64,000 bases of DNA, taken from positions 1-64,000 of the forward strand of contig CAWGYT010000007.1 of NCBI GenBank assembly GCA_963826795.1, written 5' to 3'. Of this stretch, positions 18,649 through 27,272 are shown piece after piece. The position numbers and the translations under genes are program-made. The stretch is from CAWGYT01 sp963826795. GTDB lineage: Bacteria; Planctomycetota; Planctomycetia; Pirellulales; Pirellulaceae. The stretch's first letter is position 1, and every line of letters starts with the position of its first letter. The notes under the pieces are model-generated. The model did not search any database and had not been told where the DNA came from. It saw only the letters and a list, made by a program, of their open reading frames with translations.

Positions 18649-20460
18649 ATGAAAACGTCTTTTGTCGTCACAACCTTAGCCATGTGCGCGGCCTGTTCGG
18701 TCTTTCAGTTGGCAGTTTTCGCTCCATCCTGCTCCGCCCAACCATTGATGTACGACAGTTTCGATGAATGCGACGACCTGAATTGGAAACGCGTCGATGG
18801 TACGGCAGGCCAAAACTGGGGTCCGGGCATCTACGAATTCGTGCCGGAAGCAAATGGGCTATCTTGCGCCTATCGACTGGCATCAAACGGCACGATTGCT
18901 GCCGGAGCATCAGCGTTTGACGGGCACCTGTTTTCGGTTTGGCCTGAGTCAATTGATCCAATCTACAACGACGGGTTTGTCCGACTTCAAACTCAGGTCG
19001 AAACGATGGGCACGGAGGTACTCGTTGGGATGCGAAACGGCGAGGGGCGCACCTACGTTTTCGGTTATAACCCGCGACTCAACTCTTTCTTCGCGAATTA
19101 CTTTGAGGAGCCCGAAAACACCGTGCGGTTGGCGAGTTTTTCACCCCAAGAGGGCTCGCTAACAATAGGCCAGCATTGGTGGCTGCAAGCCGGGACGGTA
19201 GGTGATCAACTCACTTTGAAGTTTTGGCAGGACGGTGATCCCGAACCACTCAGGCCGCAAATCAGTGTGACCGACAACACCGCGGAGTCTGGCAGCTTCT
19301 TTATCGGAGCGGGCCGGTTTTCCGAAGATAATCTGCCAGCCAGGACCAGTGCTCTGTTTGACAACATCCAATTTACCGTCGGTGAACCATCAGTCGAATC
19401 GAGAGACTTATCGATCGTTGTTCCTGGCGAGTATCGGTCCGCCGAAGATCCTTCGATACCAACAGAGGAAGTCTTTGACCTGTCCGCCGGCGCGAGATTC
19501 CAGGAGGTCTATCCTGCCGGCGCGTTCGGTGATTTGCCAGGTACTCATCGCTGGATCACGGGACTGCGTTATCGCCCCGACTCCAGTGTCGATTCGGGGC
19601 CAGTCACTGCAACCAACCGCAAGATCTTCTTATCGACAGTAGGCCTTGGCGTCGACGATCTAAGTGAGGATTTCGCGACCAATCGGGGTCCGGATGAAAC
19701 GCTGGTCTTTGATGGTCCAGCCGAGTGGGCCATCTCCGAAGCCGCGTTCTCGAACGGTACGCGGGACTTTGAAGTCACATTCGACTTCGACACTCCATTT
19801 CTCTACGATCCGAGCATGGGCAACTTACTCTTGGAAGGAGTTGTGTCACCGATCGAGCCGGGCGGCCGCGTAATTCCATTCGACACACACACGAGTTTTG
19901 GCAACTCGCTTTGGGGTGCGTTGGATGCCAACGCCGAGTCGGCCGTGGGACGGATTCCGGGCACCGTGACTCAATTCATTCTCTCCACGCGGCGGCCGGG
20001 TGACTTCAATGGTAATGACCAGCTCGACGTCGCTGACATTGATGCTCTTACCGCCGCTACCAAGGAAGACGACCCCAGTGGGTTCGACCTCACGAATGAC
20101 GGGCTGGTGGATCAGGCGGATCGGCGTGCGTGGGTCCACGACCTGAAGAAAACCTATTTCGGAGACTCTAACTTGGACGGCGAATTCAACAGCCACGACC
20201 TGGTGACTGTATTCCAAGCAGGCCAGTACGACGATGGTGTCGATATGAATTCCGGCTGGAGCTCTGGCGATTGGAACGGCGATGGCGACTTTACGTCGAT
20301 CGACCTGGTGATCGCGTTCCAGGACGGTGGGTATGGGCAAGGTCCACAAGCTGCCGTAAGTGCAGTGCCAGAGCCGAATTCAGTGCTGTCGATCTACGTG
20401 GGTCTGGCCTTGGCGGCAGCTCTCGGTCAGCATCGTCGCCAGGCTGCTGTGCGGCGCTGA
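18649..20460 (+). CDS. Secreted LamG-like, dockerin and PEP-CTERM protein
   Basis: 603 residues from the ATG at 18649, chosen because of the upstream TAGGAG and the signal peptide that follows (MKTSFVVTTLAMCAACSVFQ, cleavage near CSAQP). Residues about 35-250 match the LamG-like domain of the product at 2977-3762. Residues about 265-430 form a further beta-rich domain. Residues about 445-560 form the dockerin-like module with two calcium-loop pairs (PGDFNGNDQLDVADID; FGDSNLDGEFNSHDLVTVF; SGDWNGDGDFTSIDLVIAF). It ends in AVPEPNS, a hydrophobic helix and QHRRQAAVRR, the PEP-CTERM sorting signal. It is 93 bp downstream of the kinase, so it is the probable output gene of locus B. Confidence 0.85.
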   Translation: MKTSFVVTTLAMCAACSVFQLAVFAPSCSAQPLMYDSFDECDDLNWKRVDGTAGQNWGPGIYEFVPEANGLSCAYRLASNGTIAAGASAFDGHLFSVWPESIDPIYNDGFVRLQTQVETMGTEVLVGMRNGEGRTYVFGYNPRLNSFFANYFEEPENTVRLASFSPQEGSLTIGQHWWLQAGTVGDQLTLKFWQDGDPEPLRPQISVTDNTAESGSFFIGAGRFSEDNLPARTSALFDNIQFTVGEPSVESRDLSIVVPGEYRSAEDPSIPTEEVFDLSAGARFQEVYPAGAFGDLPGTHRWITGLRYRPDSSVDSGPVTATNRKIFLSTVGLGVDDLSEDFATNRGPDETLVFDGPAEWAISEAAFSNGTRDFEVTFDFDTPFLYDPSMGNLLLEGVVSPIEPGGRVIPFDTHTSFGNSLWGALDANAESAVGRIPGTVTQFILSTRRPGDFNGNDQLDVADIDALTAATKEDDPSGFDLTNDGLVDQADRRAWVHDLKKTYFGDSNLDGEFNSHDLVTVFQAGQYDDGVDMNSGWSSGDWNGDGDFTSIDLVIAFQDGGYGQGPQAAVSAVPEPNSVLSIYVGLALAAALGQHRRQAAVRR

Positions 20461-20496
20461 TCGACCAATCGTTGGACGGGGACGCGGTCGTCAGCC

Positions 20497-20724
20497 GGGG
20501 GGGCGGGGTCAGATCCGTTTTTTGGTGTCAAGTTCGCATTCGGCGCGGGATCTAAAGGGGTCAGGACTTTTTACGTCGGAATTAGAGGAAGATCAGGGAA
20601 GCGACTCGCGTCGCCAGTCGCGGCCACGATCTATCCGATTTCCTGATCAACGTTGGCAATAACAAGCGGCTCCCCTCGGGACGTGATGAAAACCTTCGCT
20701 AATTCCCCCGGCTTCCAAAACAAA
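20497..20724 (+). repeat. 225-bp dispersed repeat, copy 2, cut by the IS
   Basis: Starts 36 bases after the stop of the PEP-CTERM gene with a G-run and GCGGGGTCAGATCC, and matches 9156-9381 and the inverse of 26253-26500. It stops at CTTCCAAAACAAA, where the other two copies continue with AAGACCTGA; the terminal repeat of the IS begins at exactly that point. Confidence 0.85.
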
Positions 20725-20761
20725 CTGCACTTTAGGCGATTGGCTGATTAGCCCTTTCGCT

Positions 20762-21091
20762 TTATGCCGCGAGGGCCAGCAGTCTTTCGAATCGGTCTCG
20801 GATTTTTGATTGATCGGAGGCTGATGGTAGATCTTGCAAAAATGCTTCTCGCAGCATTTTTCGGGCGATTGAGCGGCGGCGGTCGTTGTGGGATGGCCGC
20901 CGACATGGATTGTCCCATGGACGATCGCTCCGGTCCACCAGCTGATCATTCGCGCAGTCCCAGCATTCCAGTTCGACCAATGAATACAGCCAGCCGCACA
21001 AGTTCCAGCATCCGATGCTCGACCACACGCTACGAACTTGTTGTTCACCTGCGCCCCAAATTTCTTTGACATCGTGAAAATGCTCTTCGAT
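20762..21091 (-). pseudogene. IS701-like transposase, C-terminal part
   Basis: Reads WTIEEHFHDVKEIWGAGEQQ, then VRSVWSSIGCWNLCGWLYSL and further to LERLLALAA-type residues and a stop at 20762. The Glu in TIEEHF is the expected third catalytic acid of the DDE triad. The part upstream of it on the minus strand is the recombinase element. It belongs with 23734-24872; together they make about 490 residues. Confidence 0.85.
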
Positions 21092-21201
21092 CGTCCAGTC
21101 ATACTGCCTCCATAGAAGTCGGGGTTGTCACGTTATCGGCGAATGCTATCGCTACTCGCTAGCTTTCAATTGATTCGGGTTGGGTTTGGGGGTGATCAGG
21201 T

Positions 21202-23376
21202 TCAGAGGATACGGATTGGGCCATCCGCGAGCGCTGCGTCGCGGAGTTGCTTTAGGCGAGAGAGTTCCTCCGCATCGGCGTAGATCGACCAGCGTCCGGT
21301 TGCCGCTACTTTGTGCGAAGTGACCCAACCGACGCGGTGCCAACGATGCAGCGTCGCGATCGGCATCGAGAGTTCGGCGGCCAAGTCGCCGAGCCACCAT
21401 TCATCGGTGCGAAGATGATTCTCTTCGGTGACGCTCTTGGGTAACGGTCCGGTGCGAATGCCGCGATCACGCAAGGAAGCGAGTTAGGATTCCGGCGCTG
21501 AATTGCGACGACCGTTTCGGTGGTTGATAACCTTCGGCATTCAGACGCTTGGCGATCACACCGAGCGTCTTGCCTTCATCGAGCAAGGCCTTGATTCGCG
21601 ATAACAGTTCGTCGTAGTACGACAGTTGCTCATACGTTTGCACTGGGCGTCGCATCGCGTGGTGACTGCCAAAGCCGCCCTTCCAATGAATGTCCACATC
21701 GACTCGTTCGCTGTTGCCTTCGATGTTGACGACGACTTCATCGATCAGCATCCGAGCGATCGCGCAGCGGTCTTCGGCAGTGGTCGTTTCAGCTTGCCAC
21801 AACTGTGGCAAGCTGCTCCGACAAGCGATTTGATCTCTTGACGTTCGTCGTCGCTCAGCTTCGCGGGTGTCGAGTTCTGAAAGCGATCGTACTCGATCGT
21901 CAGTTGTTCTTGCTCGCGCAACGCTTCCTCCCAACGTCGTTCCAGTTCCTTGGCAACCAAACGATTCTCGGGATCAACCGCCGCGTAGGACTTGCGAGCG
22001 ACTTCGACTTCGTGACGTGAGCGCGAAAGTCGCTGTTGCCAATGCGTGTGCAGTCGCTCTCGTTCGCGCTGAATGTCTTCGACGGCGGCAAGTGAAACTT
22101 CCAACGACGCGGGCTCGACGACTTGCAGCAGACGCGCGATCACGAACGCTTCGAGCGACTCGCCCGACAGGCTTTGACAGCGATCACCGCCGTAGTCGAT
22201 CGCTTCACGCTGGCAACTGTAACGCAGCGAACCGCTCGGATTCTCTTTGCGAATGTTGGCATACTGAACCAGCATCCGATGACCGCAGCGACCACAGACG
22301 ACCAATCCGGCCAACACGCTGGGCCCGTGTCGTGGCGCCGACAGTGTCGTTCCCAAATGGCTGTTTTCCCGCAGTTTGTGCTGGATTCGCTCGAATGTCT
22401 CCCAGTCGATGTAGGCATCGAAGCGATCGCGAATCAACACGCGACAGTCCTCGTGCGACTTCAGCGTGCGACCGGTCGTCGGTCGTCCGGCGATCTTCTT
22501 TCGCGCATCGACTTCGCGATGTCCCCAACGATAGCGCCCGGCGTAGATCGGATGATGCAGCATGTTATTGAGCGTCACGCGATTGGGACGTCGCCACGTG
22601 AGTTCACCGCGATCGCTGCCGAAGTGAGGACGCACCGGCATCTTGATGTCGTGGCTGACCATCCAGCGCAGCAGCGCGTTGATGCTGCCCAAACGCTCGA
22701 ACTGCTCGAACACCAGCCGCACCACTTCTTGCACCTGCGCGTCAGGATCGATCACGTAGTCGCCCGCGCCGTCGCGTGCCTTGGCGCTGCGGATGTAACC
22801 GATCGGCGGATGGTTCAGCACTTCACCTCGCTCGGCCTTGTTCCACATGCCTTGATGCATCCGTGTCTTGAGGATGTGCAGCTCCGCTTCGCTCATCGTT
22901 CCCTTGAGTCCCAGCAGCAAGCGATCGTTGTGATTGGCCGGATCGTACAGTCCATCGGCGTCGGCCAGCAAGACGCGATAGATCGCACACAACTCCAACA
23001 ACGTGTGCCAGTCCTTGCACGATCGAGCCAAACGACTCATCTCCAGTCCCAGCACGATCCCCACACGATCGGCACTGATCTCGGCAAGCAACCTTTGAAA
23101 GCCTTCGCGCCCAACGATCGAACTGCCGCTGATGCCCTGGTCGTCATCGATGACTTCGATTCGACCGGCGGACCAACCAAACTCTTCGGCGCGATCGGTC
23201 AGCGCATACTGCCGCGCGGTGGACTCACGATGTTCGAGCACCTGGTGCTGCGTCGATTGACGAACGTAGACCATCGCCAGTCGATCCAAGTGATGATCAA
23301 GTATCTTGTCGCTCGCTCGAGAACGTCGCTCGAAGAGTGTCGGCACGGACGCGTTGTTTGTACGTGTGTTACTCAT
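21202..23376 (-). CDS. Large serine recombinase (two frameshifts)
   Basis: The main frame (23376 to about 21805) contains the resolvase catalytic domain with nucleophile Ser41 in YVRQSTQHQV, IDDDQGISGSS and EMSRLARSCKDWH, then the Recombinase domain (HPPIGYIRS; HHPIYAGRYRWG) and a zinc ribbon with VVCGRCGHRM and RYSCQR, then a coiled coil. A second frame continues with LPQLWQAETTTAEDRCAIAR, and a third (from about 21474) gives RDRGIRTGPLPKSV and a small HTH domain (MPIATLHRWHRVGWVTSHKV) to the stop at 21202. Restoring one base near 21800 and removing one near 21480 gives about 724 residues. The product cuts and joins DNA at a short core and would move the element at 21087-23738. Confidence 0.85.
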
Positions 23377-23573
23377 GACCGTCCTCCCGCTTTGCGTCGT
23401 CGGGAAGTCGCTGTGTCATGGCTCGACTGATCATCAGGCTCATCCGCCCGCGAAGGTCTCGCCGAGTCGTCTCGTCGAGCCTCGCCCACATCTGGCTGAG
23501 CGGCAAGGACGTCGGTCTTCGGGGCTCAGGGGCGGTTGCTGATTCTCTTGACGCGGGGGGGCACGTTGGGCAT
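23369..23573 (-). CDS. Small protein encoded with the recombinase (one frameshift)
   Basis: The ATG at 23573-23571 has a strong AAGGAGG-type ribosome site just upstream. With six instead of seven C in the run at 23561-23555 it reads MPNVPPASRESATAPEPRRP, then TSLPLSQMWARLDETTRRDL and ends DDAKREDGHE, 67 residues overlapping the recombinase start by 8 bp. As sequenced, the ATG frame hits a stop after 15 codons while the main frame has no good start. The translational coupling suggests it works with the recombinase; its role is unknown. The C-run is an obvious indel site. Confidence 0.65.
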
Positions 23574-23733
23574 GAGGAGCCTCCTTGCAAGCTGTCTGCC
23601 TGGGAATAAATGCTAGCTGCTTGATGGTCGCGACAAAATGCTACCAATTGCCTCAAAGCAGCCACAGACACTGTAATTTCAAGCGGCGAGTTGATACAAG
23701 CTCGTTCTTGATACGCATTCCGCTTGGGTGATC

Positions 23734-24872
23734 TCGATTGTCCACCGATCCGACACCGTCTTCAAGATCATCTCGACGCTCATCGAAGCATTCGTGCTCA
23801 TGTACGCGGCCCAGTTGCGCTTGCTATGTTCAAGCAGTACCACTCGGACAGTGCCGCCAACAAGATAACTGGTGGCCAAGAACGTTTTGTAGTGACCCTC
23901 GACCAGCAAGCCGCGGCAACGATAGCGAATCGTTTGCCAACCTCGGCGATCGGCTGCTCGCTTCCTCAGGCTGATGCGATTCTTGCCGTACATCCGAGGT
24001 CGGCCACGCTGTCCGACTTTGTTCGCCGGGAGATCAAACAGCTTCGCATCGTAACGAAGCCGTGTCACCACGATCGCGCCTTCGGCAAGCAACGGTCTGA
24101 CCAGCGTCTTTGCGGCGTAAGCTCCATCGAACACGATCACGAAACCGGCTTCGCTTCCCAGTGCCCGAAGTGTCCGCATTACTTGCCTGCAAAGATCCAA
24201 CGCAAGCTCGTGTTTCGTGCGAAATTCCCAGTCATATCGCGTTTTCAACTTCGCGATGTCAACTTTGCGAACGTACAGCAGCGACAACAGTGGCAGTGCG
24301 ATGATCCCAAACAAGGGATGGGTCATGAGCATTGCCAAGCAGACCCAATTGTGGCCATAGAGCCAGTCTCCATCTCCAGGGCCTGGCGTAGGATTGTGAT
24401 GGATATTGGCCGCCTCGACGCATGGCCCAAATCGTTTCGTCGGCGAATCGTCGACGGCCAGCGTCCAGTATCCTTGCTTACCGGGGTCGAACTTCTTGAA
24501 CACCACCATGACAATCGGAAGCATCAACGATGCGGCGTTCTTGCCCACGGACTGAAGAAGTTCATAAAAACGATCCCAATCGTCTTTGACACCCGCACAG
24601 CGGAACCAACTGGCAGCCGTCCGGCGACCTCCGGCGAGCATGGCTCCGGCAACGACGATCGGCAGACGGAAGCCGATTCGCTTGTCAAGCAAACGGCTCA
24701 TTGCCGCACCCAGGCTGGCGATACCGCTGACCAGCGGAACGCTGGCAGCCTTCGTGGATTGACGTTCCGGATTGGCAGTCCCAAGCCGCTCCCGTTTGTC
24801 ATGTTGCGACGACTTGGATTTTGCTGCATGCTGAGCTTGTGGCGGTCGGCCGGAGCGTTTACGATTAGCCAT
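23734..24872 (-). pseudogene. IS701-like transposase, N-terminal part
   Basis: About 380 residues from ATG 24872. A basic N-terminus is followed by the RNase H-like DDE domain of the IS701 (DDE_5) group: first Asp in LAVDDSPTKRFGP, the phrase YGHNWVCLAML, second Asp in VIVFDGAYAAK, and SYLVGGTVRVVLLEHSKRNW. The family part ends at TVSDRWTIE (23734); the reading frame then runs 19 foreign residues (ITQAECVSRTSLYQLAA) inside the recombinase element. The third catalytic residue lies at 21080, beyond the insert, so the protein as encoded is inactive. Confidence 0.88.
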
Positions 24873-24971
24873 CCTTGGCCCTTTGGCGATTGGTGTGGTG
24901 TTGCAACCTCCAATTTGCCTGAGGGCCTTTTTCGTAGCAATATCAATCCACGGTTGGGTTAGTACGATCCC

Positions 24972-25331
24972 CTAAAGTGCAGATATCGAAAGTGTGCTGA
25001 GCAAAAGACTGAACGGCCAAAAGCCGAGTTTAGAAAATGTCGCATCACCTTTGATTAGCAAAACACCTCCCCATAGGGTGGCGCATAAGTTGAGTAAGCT
25101 CCCCAACCCGAGTAAGAAGATCCCAACCGGGAGCGTCAGTTCCTCCAGATAACTCGCCCCCTTTCCCATAGCAGCATCGAATCCGTAGAGGAAGCTACCA
25201 TAGCCCAACCCCATCAGACAAACGGCAATAAGAAAAAGCTTTGCGGCAGTGTCGACACGTGGCAACTTGCTCGACGGCGAGCCATGACGAGCCGAATCGG
25301 ACGTTTCATCGTGATCGTGAGGGGGCAACAT
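24972..25331 (-). CDS. Small membrane protein, 3' end supplied by the IS
   Basis: 119 residues from ATG 25331. A His/Asp-rich N-terminus (MLPPHDHDETSDSARH) is followed by three hydrophobic segments at about 31-50, 65-92 and 101-117. The last residues and the stop codon (ISAL, then TAG) lie in the terminal repeat of the IS, so the native C-terminus is probably lost. No family recognised. The N-terminal His/Asp cluster could bind metal, which is a guess. Confidence 0.5.
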   Translation of the reverse strand: MLPPHDHDETSDSARHGSPSSKLPRVDTAAKLFLIAVCLMGLGYGSFLYGFDAAMGKGASYLEELTLPVGIFLLGLGSLLNLCATLWGGVLLIKGDATFSKLGFWPFSLLLSTLSISAL

Positions 25332-25353
25332 GAGGTGTTCCGGGATCCATCAA

Positions 25354-25584
25354 ATGCGACCAATTCAACGCGCTGTGCCGATTGCTTTCAACACGGATCC
25401 GCTAATTTCTATCATCCCGCAGGCCGGCTGTCACGGTCGTCTGGCTCCGTTGCGACAAGTCGCCATTAACGATCGAGTTGTGCTTTCGTTGGTCACGTTC
25501 GAAAACCAGCGAGGAACCGCTCTGGATGTGCAATTCGGCTTGGATGCACAGATGTTGTTACGAACGGTGCGACCAAGACAAAAA
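25354..25584 (+). CDS. Hypothetical fragment next to the intron remnant
   Basis: From the ATG at 25354 the plus strand reads MRPIQRAVPIAFNTDPLISI, then VVLSLVTFENQRGTALDVQF and GLDAQMLLRTVRP. The composition is protein-like, but no family is recognised. The reading frame runs on into the group II intron sequence, which lies on the other strand, so if this is a gene its 3' end has been cut by the intron. A frame on the opposite strand is also open here, so the call is weak. Confidence 0.25.
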
Positions 25585-25585
25585 G

Positions 25586-26228
25586 GGATCGCGGTAGGGA
25601 CGACCGTTACCGGTCGCCCCCCGCACAGATCCGTACGTGAAGAACTACCTCATACGGCTCCTCCGTCAGGTCAAACGATCACGAAACGAGTTTCGCTACC
25701 AGTCGTCATTGCCGTGCCATGTGAGTGACACGAAATCCGGCACTGTGTCCGGCATGTCCACGGCAGATCGACAACAGTTCCCTTCGGTGACTCCCTTTCC
25801 TCGACGGACTCCGCCACTGCGGATGCAGTTTTGTTCGCCCGCGTCGTCAGTAATACGAAGTCATCTGACTTCCCATCCACGTCCATGCCAGCCGTGCCCT
25901 CAGTGAGGTTCGCTGACCGTCCTCGACGTCGCCGCCAAGGAGCCGATGGGATCTCCCGGTTCTCGCGCTTGGAGTTTCCATACATGCACCAGGTCTTCGA
26001 CCCCGTCGCGTCCGCGGGGTGCTCGCCAGCGAGCGCACCCAACGGTGTTGCCTTCCGCCACCTGAACGACGTCGGCACACGAAATGAAAATCTTTCGGAG
26101 CTCAATACTGGGCCTGCGTGTACCCCTGCCGTTGCTACACCCAACGTGTTACCACGATCAGCGTACGACTCAGGGCCAGCGTGCCTGGCTGGGGCTTCGC
26201 TGTAAGACTCTTTCATTCTCAACTCCAA
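25586..26228 (-). ncRNA. Group II intron remnant, reverse transcriptase deleted
   Basis: On the minus strand, 25660-25628 folds as a domain V-like hairpin: GAGCCGTATGAGG, loop TAGTT, then CTTCACGTACGGATC. It keeps the AGC triad and the two-base CG bulge but has no GNRA loop. It is followed by a domain VI-like hairpin (GCGACCG, loop GTAA, CGGTCGT) and CCCTACCGCGATCC at 25618-25588. Upstream (26228 to about 25700) the sequence translates as MKESYSEAPARHAGPESYAD and similar phrases, which are familiar from the 5' part of bacterial group II introns. It then resembles the start of the intron-encoded reverse transcriptase (MDVDGKSDD, EERESPKGT). The rest of that enzyme is missing, so the intron has an internal deletion. 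The 5' GUGYG end was not found. Confidence 0.65.
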
Positions 26229-26252
26229 GCCGGTTTATCCCGGCGCTTTCTC

Positions 26253-26500
26253 AGGTCTTTTTGTTTTGGAAGCCGGGGGAATTAGCGAAGGTCTTCATCA
26301 CGTCCCGAGGGCAGCCGCTTGTTATTGCCAACGTTGATCAGGAAATCGGATAGATCGTGGCCGCGACTGGCGACGCGAGTCGCTTCCCTGATCTTCCTAT
26401 AATTCCGACGTAAAAAGTCCTGACCCCTTTAGATCCCGCGCCGAATGCGAACTTGACACCAAAAAACGGATCTGACCCCGCCCCCCCCCCGCCCCCCCCC
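26253..26500 (-). repeat. 225-bp dispersed repeat, copy 3 (inverted)
   Basis: Reverse complement of the repeats at 9156-9405 and 20497-20724. It starts with AGGTCTTTTTGTTTTGGAAG and ends in a long C-run interrupted by one G. It abuts the group II intron remnant. Confidence 0.85.
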
Positions 26501-26800
26501 TCGACTTTACGATGGCCGTTCAGCACTGCAGCTTTGTCGACGCCGTACACTACCTTGAGGCGTGGCTCGATTGACATCCACCATGCCGAGAATTCTCTCA
26601 CGGGCGATCACCGGTTGATCGCCCGTTCTTCATGCGCTGACCCGGTCACCTCCTATGCTCGCTACCCCCCAAACTCATCGCTGCCTCAGATTACGCAGCT
26701 TTCGGACACCCAAAGTGGCACGACCGGCGTCAGATAAAGTGGAACGCCGCAGATGTCTCAAAAACAGGGTGGTTATTCGACGCACTTTTTGAGGCCATTT
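26501..26800. other. Intergenic stretch with a 25-bp motif
   Basis: No gene recognised. A 25-bp sequence at 26756-26780 recurs with three mismatches at 27542-27566, so the toxin-antitoxin pair is flanked by direct repeats. Confidence 0.5.
26756..26780 (+). repeat. Direct repeat flanking the toxin-antitoxin pair, left
   Basis: Contains AACAGGGTGGTTATTCGA; 22 of 25 positions agree with 27542-27566. Each copy lies just past the 3' end of a minus-strand gene. Confidence 0.6.
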
Positions 26801-27097
26801 TCAAAAGTCCGTGTGGTCGAGCAACCGCGAGCTGTGGTAAACGGTCAGGATGTCGACATGGCGATCACTCACGCGATAAATAATTTGGTAACTTCCGCAG
26901 AGAATCTCGCGAATATCATCGCGGCCTAGCTCAGGCACGACCTGCCCCGATCGCGGGAATTCGCGAAGCCTATCGACCGAACTCCGCAGGCGACGCACGA
27001 ATGCCGCAGCGGTTGCCGGGGCATCTCGAGCGATGAATGTCCGAATCGCGAACAGATCCACTCTCGCCTGACGTGTCCACAAGATTCTAGCTGGCAT
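26801..27097 (-). CDS. ParE/RelE-superfamily toxin
   Basis: 98 residues with the plasmid-stabilisation toxin pattern: ILWTRQARVDLFAIRTFIAR, RLRSSVDRLREFPRSGQVVP, then REILCGSYQIIYRVSDRHVD and ILTVYHSSRLL. This family poisons DNA gyrase (ParE) or cuts mRNA on the ribosome (RelE); the pattern fits ParE somewhat better. It overlaps the antitoxin gene by 11 bp, which is typical. The frame is intact. Confidence 0.85.
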   Translation of the reverse strand: MPARILWTRQARVDLFAIRTFIARDAPATAAAFVRRLRSSVDRLREFPRSGQVVPELGRDDIREILCGSYQIIYRVSDRHVDILTVYHSSRLLDHTDF

Positions 27098-27272
27098 CTT
27101 CTCGTTCGAGCTCGTCCATGAAGCTGTCGTGATCCATCACATCACCAGAATCAGCTTGGGCAATGCCTAGCTCAATCTTTCTCAGCAGATAAAGTCGGTC
27201 GATGACTTCATCGAGCGTCACGTCGTCATTCAGCGACTGCATGACCTGGATGACCTTGTCTTTAGTTGTCAT
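27087..27272 (-). CDS. Antitoxin partner of the ParE/RelE toxin
   Basis: 61 residues from ATG 27272: MTTKDKVIQVMQSLNDDVTL, DEVIDRLYLLRKIELGIAQA, then an acidic tail with MDELEREDAS. This is the short addiction-module antitoxin type commonly found before ParE toxins in planctomycetes and cyanobacteria. The longer open frame to 27467 adds non-coding-like residues. It should neutralise the toxin and repress the pair. Confidence 0.75.
   Translation of the reverse strand: MTTKDKVIQVMQSLNDDVTLDEVIDRLYLLRKIELGIAQADSGDVMDHDSFMDELEREDAS

Larger units (their letters stand above)
21087..23738 (-). mobile_element. Serine-recombinase element inserted in the transposase gene
   Basis: Bounded by TCGAT at 21087-21091 and 23734-23738. 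Deleting everything between, with one TCGAT left, restores the transposase frame as DRWTIEEHFHDVKE, which is what the family has at this place. The element carries only a large serine recombinase gene and a small gene upstream of it. The left end also carries TGGACGATCGA-like sequence (minus strand) that mimics the target TGGACAATCGA. There is no inverted repeat, as expected for serine-recombinase elements, which leave a short shared crossover core. Confidence 0.85.
20725..24982 (-). mobile_element. IS701-like insertion sequence carrying a nested serine-recombinase element
   Basis: The ends are a perfect 12-bp inverted repeat, CTGCACTTTAGG at 20725-20736 and CCTAAAGTGCAG at 24971-24982. Inside is one minus-strand DDE transposase gene (24872 to 20762) interrupted by the 2.6-kb element at 21087-23738. 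Without the insert the IS would be about 1.6 kb, normal for its class. No target duplication is visible: the left flank is the 225-bp repeat, while the right flank is a different sequence, so one flank has been rearranged since insertion. Confidence 0.85.

Noticed and set aside
22123..23430. Long plus-strand open frame of 435 codons
   Set aside because: It is antisense to the serine recombinase, whose minus-strand frame has clear catalytic motifs.
23724..24962. Plus-strand open frame of 412 codons
   Set aside because: It is antisense to the IS701-like transposase, which shows the DDE residues.
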